Below are positions 4,151 to 9,449 of a stretch of DNA of 9,449 nt, in pieces (positions within the stretch are counted from its first letter, which is position 1; each line of letters begins with the position of its first letter). This DNA is from Bacillota bacterium (lineage in GTDB: Bacteria > Bacillota > Bacilli > Tumebacillales > Effusibacillaceae). Under the pieces are notes generated by a model. It did no database searches, was not told the origin of the DNA, and was given only the letters and a program-made list of their open reading frames with translations. The position numbers and the translations under genes are program-made. The stretch covers positions 1-9,449 of the forward strand of contig JAGVBM010000134.1 in assembly GCA_020059765.1 (NCBI GenBank). The letters run 5' to 3'.

Positions 4151-4780
4151 TTCAAGATAGCGTTCCAGTTTTCTTTTGACTCTTTGCAGTGCATTGTCGA
4201 TCGATTTCACATGACGTTTGAGATCCACGGCGATCTCCTGGTACGAACGTCCGTCCAAATACAGCATGAGTACCTTCCGTTCCAGATCGCTGAGGATTTC
4301 TCCCATCTTGACCTCGATATCGTCAAACTCTTCCTGGTTTATGATCAGTTCTTCAGGATCAGACACTCGAGAGCCACAAATTACATCGAGCAGTGTTCTG
4401 TCGGAATCTTCATCATAGATAGGCTTGTCCAGTGAGACATAGGAATTGAGGGGAATGTGTTTCTGTCTTGTGGCCGTTTTAATCGCGGTAATGATTTGAC
4501 GGGTGATGCAAAGTTCGGCAAACGCTTTGAATGAGGTCAGCTTATCATCCCGATAATCTCGGATAGATTTGTACAAACCGATCATACCCTCTTGCACAAT
4601 GTCTTCCCTGTCCGCACCGATCAGGAAGTAAGACCGCGCTTTCGCCCGCACAAAATTTTTGTATTTGTGAATCAAGGCTTCAAGCGCTTGATCATCACCG
4701 AACCTAACCTTCTCAACCAGGTCCTCGTCTGACAATTCATTTAAATCATGAATCTCTTCAGTGCTGAGATTTAGTGCCAA
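4133..4780 (-). CDS. sigH: RNA polymerase sigma-H factor (stationary phase/sporulation)
   Basis: Sigma-70 family factor that directs the transition-state, competence and early sporulation programme in Bacilli, including spo0A and spoIIA expression. The 215-aa protein has region 2 at about 38-105, with 'NFVRAKARSYFLIGADREDIVQEGMIGLYKSIRDYR' and the -10-reading/melting segment 'TSFKAFAELCITRQIITAIKTATRQKHIPLNSYVSLDKP'. Region 4 is at about 160-210, with the helix-turn-helix 'SYQEIAVDLKRHVKSIDNALQRVKRKL'. It is nearly identical to B. subtilis SigH through the core; only the N-terminal 20 residues differ clearly. The start is TTG at 4780-4778, 7 bases after GGAGGG; a nearby ATG (4785) is out of frame. 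It has its own promoter and terminator. Its presence suggests a spore-former but does not prove it. Confidence 0.96.
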   Translation of the reverse strand: MALNLSTEEIHDLNELSDEDLVEKVRFGDDQALEALIHKYKNFVRAKARSYFLIGADREDIVQEGMIGLYKSIRDYRDDKLTSFKAFAELCITRQIITAIKTATRQKHIPLNSYVSLDKPIYDEDSDRTLLDVICGSRVSDPEELIINQEEFDDIEVKMGEILSDLERKVLMLYLDGRSYQEIAVDLKRHVKSIDNALQRVKRKLERYLEIRDVN

Positions 4781-4823
4781 TGCATATCCCTCCGACCCGG
4801 TAAAACGCTCAAAAGATAAGCCA

Positions 4824-4853
4824 ATTATACTTTATGTAATCTAGCAGGGTCAA
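4824..4853 (-). promoter_or_regulatory. Sigma-A-type promoter for sigH
   Basis: TTGACC (4853-4848), an 18-bp spacer and a perfect TATAAT (4829-4824) lie in the 81-base gap between yacP and sigH; the -35 begins 8 bases after the yacP stop. Predicted start near 4817, giving a 37-base leader with the SD. In B. subtilis this gene is read from a sigma-A promoter repressed by AbrB; AbrB sites have no clear consensus, so I cannot tell whether that applies here. Confidence 0.82.
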
Positions 4854-4861
4854 TTGTAATT

Positions 4862-5431
4862 CTATGTATTCCTCCTCCATTTTTCGAAAATTTCTGCTAC
4901 TTTCTCGTCTAGATGATCGCCCAATGCGTTTCTTTTCTTTTCCAGTTCTTTGACTTCCCGCCGAATTGATTTTTGGGCATGCTGTACCCGCTGCCGCAGT
5001 TCATTGGCGGTTATCCGCAGTGCACCTTCGCCAAATGTAACCTGCTGCTCCACCAAGTCCGAAGTCGCCACGTAGATATGCGCACCCTGTTTTTCCATTT
5101 CATGTACGATGCGTTCGATCAATTCATCGGCCGTTTCCTGGTATTTGGAGAATAAGATTTGAAATTTGGCCGTTTTCCGTTTGCCGGTCTTTCGCTTCCG
5201 CGAAGGTACAGTCAGGTCCTTCGTCTGCCGGGAGTCATTTCCGTCGCGAACTCCCGCAGACAAATGCCCGTCAAATACAATCATCACTTGCATGCCTGTA
5301 TAACGCTGAAATTCTTTGAGAATCTCAGCCAACCGATCTCTCGCCAGTTCCAAACTCTCCCGTTTCAGTTCGGACAACTCCGGCCAAGCCCCGATGATGT
5401 TGTAACCGTCAACAATCAGCACTTCTTTCAT
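4862..5431 (-). CDS. yacP: NYN-domain ribosome-associated endonuclease (Rae1/YacP)
   Basis: Homologue of B. subtilis YacP (Rae1), an endoribonuclease that enters the ribosomal A site and cleaves mRNA during translation. The 189-aa protein opens with the NYN/PIN strand 'EVLIVDGYNIIGAWPEL' (3-19) holding the acidic residue D8. It continues with 'MIVFDGHLS' (50-58), 'ETADELIERIVHEME' (99-113, E99 and D102), 'HIYVATSDLVEQQVTFGEGALRIT' (118-141, D125), and a C-terminal helix ending 'FEKWRR'. As I recall it, the B. subtilis protein is about 170 aa; the surplus here is a very basic insert at about 62-88 containing 'SRKRKTGKRKTAK'. ATG at 5431 is 18 bases after the rlmB stop and lacks a good SD, so translation probably depends on coupling. 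The neighbours, RNase Mini-III and RlmB, also act on the ribosome. Confidence 0.93.
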   Translation of the reverse strand: MKEVLIVDGYNIIGAWPELSELKRESLELARDRLAEILKEFQRYTGMQVMIVFDGHLSAGVRDGNDSRQTKDLTVPSRKRKTGKRKTAKFQILFSKYQETADELIERIVHEMEKQGAHIYVATSDLVEQQVTFGEGALRITANELRQRVQHAQKSIRREVKELEKKRNALGDHLDEKVAEIFEKWRRNT

Positions 5432-5449
5432 ATGGCAACCGCGTTGACT

Positions 5450-6367
5450 TTATCGTTTGGATCCGCGCTGGCGCAATACTTCATACAACAATACACCTGC
5501 GGCCACACCCGCGTTCAAGGATTGGACTTGTCCGATCATCGGCAGGCGCACCAAATAATCGCATCTTTTTTTAACCGCTTCGCCAAGCCCTTTTCCTTCA
5601 TTTCCAAGCACCATCACAATCGGACCGGAAAGGTCGACCTGATGATACATCATTTCCGCCTCCACGTCCGTTCCAACTACCCAATACCCCGCTTTTTTCA
5701 ATGCCTCCAGGGTCTGCGACACATTTCCCACACGGGCTACCGGAACATGTTCGATCGCTCCTGCAGATGCTTTCGCGACGGTTGCGGTCAACGGAACGGC
5801 ACGCCGTTTCGGGATCACGACTCCATGGGCGCCGACGCCGTCCGCCGTGCGCAGAATCGACCCCAAGTTATGGGGATCTTCGATTTCGTCAAGCACCACA
5901 ATCAAACCGGGACGCGGCGAGACGGCAGCCGCTTCGAGAATGACATGCAGTTCAACATACTCTTTGGCAGCCAAGTATGCAATGAACCCTTGATGGTTTC
6001 TCGTAACAGCAATCGAATCAATTTTCACTTTGGGTACGCGCTGCACCACGATGCCCCGTTCTTTCGCCCGTGCCAGAATCTCGCTGGCAGAACCGCCTTC
6101 GGCCCCTTCCGCCATTAGAATTTTGTTCAAATCGCGGCCGCTCTTCAGCGCTTCCAATACAGGGTGACGTCCCTCCACCTGTTCTCCGGTGTCAACCGCC
6201 TGCGCCGCATTTTCAACCTTCGATTTGGCGGCGGTTCGTTCTTTGCCTGTCACTTTTGAACCGGTTGCAGGAACTCCAACCGAACGAGCTCTGTTTTTTC
6301 CGTTTGCCGCTTTTGCTCCTGCTGCACGCCCACGAGTTTTTCCGGCAGTTTTTGTTTGTTTTCTCAT
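5450..6367 (-). CDS. rlmB: 23S rRNA (guanosine-2'-O)-methyltransferase RlmB (SpoU/TrmH family) with long basic N-terminus
   Basis: SPOUT-class methyltransferase; RlmB in E. coli makes Gm2251 in the P loop of 23S rRNA, and the B. subtilis gene at this locus is yacO/rlmB. The 305-aa protein has an L30e-like substrate domain (about 64-140, starting 'VEGRHPVLEALKSGRDLNKI') and a C-terminal trefoil-knot domain. The knot shows motif 1 'DPHNLGSILRTADGVGAHG' (164-182), motif 2 'LGNEGKGL' (254-261) and motif 3 'IGQVQSLNAGVAAGVLLYE' (278-296). The first 60 or so residues are Lys/Arg/Ala/Gly/Thr-rich and look disordered. The family is usually about 250 aa, so this is an extension. The start is set at ATG 6367, 8 bases after the mrnC stop. 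ATG 6379, overlapping the mrnC stop as ATGA, is an alternative, but its purine run abuts the codon. Confidence 0.93.
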   Translation of the reverse strand: MRKQTKTAGKTRGRAAGAKAANGKNRARSVGVPATGSKVTGKERTAAKSKVENAAQAVDTGEQVEGRHPVLEALKSGRDLNKILMAEGAEGGSASEILARAKERGIVVQRVPKVKIDSIAVTRNHQGFIAYLAAKEYVELHVILEAAAVSPRPGLIVVLDEIEDPHNLGSILRTADGVGAHGVVIPKRRAVPLTATVAKASAGAIEHVPVARVGNVSQTLEALKKAGYWVVGTDVEAEMMYHQVDLSGPIVMVLGNEGKGLGEAVKKRCDYLVRLPMIGQVQSLNAGVAAGVLLYEVLRQRGSKR

Positions 6368-6375
6368 GTAAAAGA

Positions 6376-6795
6376 TCATTCCCTTCGCTGTTGTTGATCC
6401 ACAAACCAAATCGCTTGGAGTGCCAATGCTTGCAAGCGGTCGAATTCTTCCTTCAAATACAAATACCCGACCAGACTCTCAAATCCGGTACTGTGACGAT
6501 AATCCACCACATCCGCATTTTTCGGCACGGTTCCGGATTTGGCGTTCCGTCCCCTCCGCATAACAGCCATTTCCTCTTCCGTTAATCCGTTCATTAAATG
6601 ATGCAGGATATCCGCCTGCGCTTTCGCTTTCACATAATTGACCGCCGCTTTTTGCAATCGATAGGGACGGAGTTCACCCAAAGCCAGCAGGTGTTGGCGT
6701 ACAAACACTTCCCAGACAGCATCTCCAATATAGGCCAGCGCCAATGCGGGCATTTCCTCAGGCCGACGGGATTTTTCGATTTTCAATCTGTCCAT
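6376..6795 (-). CDS. mrnC: Mini-ribonuclease III (23S rRNA maturation)
   Basis: Ribonuclease III-type catalytic domain without a dsRNA-binding domain; in B. subtilis Mini-III trims both ends of 23S precursor rRNA with help from L3. The 139-aa protein shows the signature 'MPALALAYIGDAVWEVFVR' (15-33), with the metal-binding D25 and E29. It has a basic helix region 'QKAAVNYVKAKAQADILHHL' (48-67) and the loop 'RRGRNAKSGTVPKNADVVDYRHSTGFESLVGYLYL' (80-114), containing the second acidic residue E106. The length fits the family (about 130-145 aa). ATG 6795 lies 4 bases after the cysS stop, with GGAAGTGAG serving as SD within the end of cysS, so it is translationally coupled. The end overlaps or abuts rlmB. 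Confidence 0.95.
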   Translation of the reverse strand: MDRLKIEKSRRPEEMPALALAYIGDAVWEVFVRQHLLALGELRPYRLQKAAVNYVKAKAQADILHHLMNGLTEEEMAVMRRGRNAKSGTVPKNADVVDYRHSTGFESLVGYLYLKEEFDRLQALALQAIWFVDQQQRRE

Positions 6796-6799
6796 TGGC

Positions 6800-8215
6800 T
6801 CACTTCCGTTTCCACCGTACTCCGTGCGGAGTGTCTTCCAAGAGAATGCCCATCTCGTTTAATCGGTCGCGAATTTCGTCTGCGCGTTTGAAATTCTTTT
6901 GCTGTCTGGCCATATTCCGTTCATGAATCAGTTTTTCCACTTCTTCCGCCAAATCATGCTCATCCGTCTCCCGCAGCAACCCCAATACCTGAACCAATTC
7001 CACGATCAGATCCCGATACGCTCGCACTCCTGCGACGGTTGCCGCCGCCGTTCCGATATACGTATTTGCCGCACGTACCAAGTCAAAAATCACCGCAATC
7101 GCATCAGCCGTATTAAAATCATCGTCCATCGCTTCCACAAATCGGTCCCGATACTGACTGATATCCGGATGATCCAATGTCCGGTCGTCCGTATCGGATA
7201 CTCTTTGCACAGGCTCACCCGTACCCAGCCGATGCTCCAGATTGTCCAACGCGGTATCGATCCGTTCCAGCCCTTGCGCCGCCTGTTCCATCAGCTCCTG
7301 CGAAAAATTGACCGGGTTTCGGTACTGGGCCGACAGCAAGAAAAATCGGATCACACGCGGATCATACTGAGAAATCAAATCATGGGCCAAAATAAAGTTT
7401 CCTAGTGACTTGGACATCTTTTCGTTTTGAATATTGATATACCCGTTATGCATCCAATACTTTGCAAAAGTTTTCCCATTGGCTGATTCCGACTGGGCGA
7501 TTTCATTTTCATGATGCGGAAAAATCAGATCATGTCCGCCCGCATGGATGTCGAATGTATCGCCCAGATACTTTCTGCTCATGGCGGAGCACTCAATGTG
7601 CCAGCCCGGTCGCCCTTGTCCCCATGGCGACTCCCAATCGACCTCCCCGGGTTTCGCTTCCTTCCACAATGCAAAATCCATTGAATTTCGCTTTTTGTCC
7701 GACACTTCAATGCGGGTGCCCGCTTGCAAGTCTTCAAGCGATTGCTTTGACAATTTGCCGTATTCAGGGAAGGTCGCCGTACTAAAATAGACGTCCCCGT
7801 CCGATACATAGGCATGCCCTTTGTCAATCAGCCGACGGATCATCTCAATAATTTCTTCCATATGCTCGGTGACACGGGGATGAACATCCGCTTTCTGAAT
7901 GCCCAACAATTTCGCATCCGCAAAATAGGCTTCGACAAACCGATTGGCGACCGTTTCCGCAGAAACACCCTGTTCATTGGCAGTACGAATGATTTTGTCA
8001 TCGATGTCCGTGAAATTTTGGACATACGTGACATCATATCCTCGATACTGCAGGTACCTCCGCACCACGTCAAACACAAGGAAAGGCCGGGCATTCCCGA
8101 TGTGAAAATAATTATATACAGTCGGCCCGCACACATACATGCGAACTTTTCCTTCCTCCAACGGAACGAACGGTTCTTTTCGCCGTGTCAAGGTATTATA
8201 AATCCGAACGGTCAT
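6800..8215 (-). CDS. cysS: Cysteinyl-tRNA synthetase
   Basis: Class I aminoacyl-tRNA synthetase that charges tRNA-Cys. The 471-aa protein is full length. It has the class I HIGH box as 'FHIGNARPF' (37-45) and the KMSKS loop (266-270). The family's zinc ligands are visible as C29 ('MYVCGPTVYNY'), C209 ('WHIECSAMS') and H234 and E238 in 'HDLIFPHHENEIAQSE'. The DALR-type helical anticodon domain fills the last 130 residues, ending in 'RADEIRDRLNEMGILLEDTPHGVRWKR'. ATG 8215 lies inside cysE: the genes overlap by 20 bases in different frames, with AGAGGGA 7 bases before the ATG. Together with the upstream cysE and Cys T-box, this puts cysteine synthesis and Cys-tRNA charging under one tRNA-sensing switch. 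Confidence 0.98.
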   Translation of the reverse strand: MTVRIYNTLTRRKEPFVPLEEGKVRMYVCGPTVYNYFHIGNARPFLVFDVVRRYLQYRGYDVTYVQNFTDIDDKIIRTANEQGVSAETVANRFVEAYFADAKLLGIQKADVHPRVTEHMEEIIEMIRRLIDKGHAYVSDGDVYFSTATFPEYGKLSKQSLEDLQAGTRIEVSDKKRNSMDFALWKEAKPGEVDWESPWGQGRPGWHIECSAMSRKYLGDTFDIHAGGHDLIFPHHENEIAQSESANGKTFAKYWMHNGYINIQNEKMSKSLGNFILAHDLISQYDPRVIRFFLLSAQYRNPVNFSQELMEQAAQGLERIDTALDNLEHRLGTGEPVQRVSDTDDRTLDHPDISQYRDRFVEAMDDDFNTADAIAVIFDLVRAANTYIGTAAATVAGVRAYRDLIVELVQVLGLLRETDEHDLAEEVEKLIHERNMARQQKNFKRADEIRDRLNEMGILLEDTPHGVRWKRK

Positions 8216-8855
8216 CGCCTATCCCTCTCTTTAGTTCACTCAATTCCTTGCGCAAGGAAATAATCTCGGCCTGCATCCGTGTCATCATTTCCATCACCGG
8301 ATCCGGCAAATTCGTCTGATCCAAGTCGTCGAGACGGCGGCCGTCCCGGATGACCACCCGGCCCGGCACCCCGACAACGGTAGAATTTGCGGGCACCGGC
8401 TTCAGCACGACCGATCCGGCCCCAATCTTTGCATAGTCACCGATCGTGATTGAACCAAGAACCTTGGCGCCTGTTGCAATCAATACGTGATTGCCGATCG
8501 TCGGATGGCGTTTTCCCTTTTCCTTCCCGGTCCCCCCCAAGGTCACTCCTTGATAGATGGTTACACAATCCCCGATTTCCGCTGTTTCTCCGATGACCAC
8601 TCCTGCACCGTGATCGATAAACAGGTGCCGACCGATTTTGGCGCCGGGATGGATTTCAATGCCTGTAAACCATCGGGCGGTTTGCGAGATCAGCCGGGCG
8701 AACGTGTACAATCTTCGTTTATACAGCGCATGGGCAGCCCGGTACGCCCACAACGCGTGCAACCCCGGATAAGTCAAAACCACTTCCAGGAGACTTTTCG
8801 CGGCCGGATCCCGTTCAAATACGACTTTGATATCTTCTTTTATGCTCTTGAACAT
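8196..8855 (-). CDS. cysE: Serine O-acetyltransferase
   Basis: First committed step of cysteine synthesis: L-serine plus acetyl-CoA gives O-acetylserine. The 219-aa protein has an N-terminal helical part (1-60), a left-handed beta-helix of hexapeptide repeats (about 65-165) and a C-terminal helix with coiled-coil character ('MMTRMQAEIISLRKELSELK', 190-209). Active-site residues expected from E. coli CysE are seen as H82 in 'FIDHGAGVVIGET' and H117 in 'GKRHPTIG'. The E. coli catalytic Asp143 position is Glu67 here ('GIEIHPGAK'), as I also recall for B. subtilis. It is of the short form found in Gram-positives, lacking much of the N-terminal domain of enteric CysE. ATG 8855 is chosen over an upstream open stretch because AGGGGAG lies 4 bases before it and because the upstream sequence is the T-box terminator. 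Confidence 0.97.
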   Translation of the reverse strand: MFKSIKEDIKVVFERDPAAKSLLEVVLTYPGLHALWAYRAAHALYKRRLYTFARLISQTARWFTGIEIHPGAKIGRHLFIDHGAGVVIGETAEIGDCVTIYQGVTLGGTGKEKGKRHPTIGNHVLIATGAKVLGSITIGDYAKIGAGSVVLKPVPANSTVVGVPGRVVIRDGRRLDDLDQTNLPDPVMEMMTRMQAEIISLRKELSELKRGIGDDRSDL

Positions 8856-8902
8856 TGTACTCCCCTCTCTCGAAGAATTCTTCCCGCAATTCCCGTCACA
8901 GC

Positions 8903-8930
8903 AAAAACCGCCCCTGCACATCAGAGGCGG
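8903..8930 (-). terminator. T-box-controlled terminator before cysE
   Basis: Minus-strand CCGCCTCTG (8930-8922) pairs with CAGGGGCGG (8916-8908) in a 9-bp stem with one G-U pair and a 5-base loop, followed by TTTTT (8907-8903). It lies directly after the T-box sequence at 8949-8935; the antiterminator built on the T-box would compete with it. Confidence 0.92.
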
Positions 8931-9079
8931 TTATCCGCGGTTCCACTCTGTTTGCCTTTGTTCGCACGGTCAAACACCTCTTTCGCAGTTCGCTGCACAA
9001 AGACCACTTTTTGCCTGATAACGAAGGCGTCCGTCGGGTTTTACTCGGCTTGTCGCTTTTCCTCCCGCGAAAACAAGGG

Positions 9080-9082
9080 GCA
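9080..9082 (-). promoter_or_regulatory. UGC specifier codon of the T-box
   Basis: The triplet TGC follows GAA on the 3' side of the stem I internal loop, the standard place for the specifier. It would pair with the GCA anticodon of tRNA-Cys, which agrees with the downstream genes cysE and cysS. Confidence 0.85.
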
Positions 9083-9188
9083 TTCAGCACATTTCCCGTG
9101 ATCGTCATTCCCAGCCTGTTTTGATGACGACTCTCTGGCACGTTCCATATGCGTACTCGTCCTTGTTATGTTCTTTTGCCAATTGCAG

Positions 9189-9449
9189 TTACGCTTGCCC
9201 CAGTACTTGTTCGAGACGTGCGATCACCTTGTCCCGGCCCAACAATTCCAGGGAGCGGTTAAGGTCGGGACCATGGACTTGTCCGGTAGCCGCTGCGCGT
9301 ACGGTCATGAACAGCGCCCGTCCTTTATAGCCGGTTTCCTTCTGAATCTCCTTTAAAGAAACCTGAACTGTTTCGGCATTCCATTCCGCCGTTTCTCGTG
9401 CTTTCTTCAGAAGAGCCGCAACGACGACCGGCACCTGCTCTTCTTGCAA
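9189..9449 (-). CDS. gltX: Glutamyl-tRNA synthetase, C-terminal fragment (5' part outside window)
   Basis: The last 86 residues of a bacterial GltX, which charges tRNA-Glu (in many Firmicutes also tRNA-Gln, as a misacylated intermediate for the amidotransferase). The visible part is the end of the helical anticodon-binding region, with the family block 'QKETGYKGRALFMTVRAAAT' followed by 'GQVHGPDLNRSLELLGRDKVIARLEQVL'. The frame is open to the window edge, so the true start lies beyond it; full-length proteins are about 485 aa. The stop TAA is at 9191-9189, only 22 bases before stem I of the T-box, with no terminator between. In B. subtilis gltX, cysE and cysS are co-transcribed, and this spacing agrees with that. 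Confidence 0.95.
   Translation of the reverse strand: MQEEQVPVVVAALLKKARETAEWNAETVQVSLKEIQKETGYKGRALFMTVRAAATGQVHGPDLNRSLELLGRDKVIARLEQVLGQA

Larger units (their letters stand above)
8903..9167 (-). ncRNA. T-box leader, cysteine-specific (UGC specifier), upstream of cysE-cysS
   Basis: A tRNA-sensing leader. Stem I can be folded by hand on the minus strand. The base is AACAAGG (9167-9161) with CCTTGTT (9078-9072). The specifier loop has ACGAGTAC on the 5' side and TGAATGC on the 3' side. Above it are GCATAT / ATGTGC, GGAA bulges and CGTG / CACG. The apical stem is TCGTCAT / ATGACGA, preceded by the conserved AGAGAG. The specifier triplet after GAA is TGC (9082-9080), a Cys codon. The T-box itself is AGAGTGGAACCGCGG (8949-8935), whose TGGA bulge would pair with the NCCA end of uncharged tRNA-Cys and form the antiterminator. 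I see no convincing promoter between gltX and stem I, so read-through from gltX is likely. Confidence 0.95.

Noticed and set aside
5159..6118. Long plus-strand open frame opposite yacP and rlmB
   Set aside because: It crosses the boundary of two recognised genes on the other strand, has a His/Phe/Arg-rich shadow composition and no recognisable domain.
8856..8921. N-terminal extension of 22 codons on CysE (Cys/Gly-rich)
   Set aside because: The codons lie in and just after the T-box terminator; the Cys residues come from structured RNA sequence, and ATG 8855 has its own SD.
8896..9141. Possible small protein of 81 codons on the minus strand upstream of cysE
   Set aside because: The whole stretch is explained by the T-box stem I, specifier, T-box sequence and terminator.
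9154..9182. Promoter for cysES with TTGGCA as -35
   Set aside because: At 17 bp spacing the -10 would be CGAGTA, a poor match that also lies inside T-box stem I.

Overview
The window is a stretch of the conserved gltX to rpoB region of a Firmicute chromosome. All genes lie on the minus strand, so transcription runs from the high coordinates to the low ones. Gene order, protein sequences and strong AGGAGG-type ribosome binding sites point to the Bacilli (order Bacillales). The moderate GC content (about half, estimated by eye) and the lengthened YacP and RlmB proteins suggest a lineage away from Bacillus subtilis, perhaps an Alicyclobacillaceae or Paenibacillaceae-like genus; the genus is inference. 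No mobile element, CRISPR array, tRNA, rRNA or sign of horizontal transfer was seen.

Layout in transcription order. (1) 9449-8196: the C-terminal end of gltX, a cysteine-specific T-box leader with its terminator, then cysE. (2) 8215-4862: cysS, mrnC, rlmB and yacP, tightly packed with overlaps or short gaps, covering Cys-tRNA charging, 23S rRNA maturation, 23S rRNA methylation and an mRNA endonuclease. (3) 4853-4118: sigH with its own strong promoter and a terminator that begins inside its last codons. (4) 4074-2992: a fresh promoter and an 80-base leader, then rpmG (49 aa), secE and nusG. (5) 3020-1687: a candidate promoter, then rplK and rplA, each preceded by a near-identical small RNA fold that resembles the L1 site of 23S rRNA. 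(6) 1675-524: a consensus promoter inside a 9-bp inverted repeat, an L10-type leader with a visible terminator/antiterminator switch, rplJ, rplL and a terminator. (7) 504-1: a promoter, then the start of a YbxB/RsmC-like methyltransferase that runs off the window; rpoB is expected beyond it.

The window joins translation supply (aminoacyl-tRNA synthesis, ribosomal stalk and L1 arm, rRNA modification) with the secretion channel subunit SecE, the transcription factor NusG and the stationary-phase sigma factor SigH. Its main interest is dense RNA-level regulation: a T-box, an L10 leader, two L1-type sites and several hairpins can all be read directly. The genes are ordinary core genes; I found no convincing new system. 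The best leads are the paired L1 sites, the dyad around the rplJ promoter, and the lineage-specific basic segments in YacP and RlmB.
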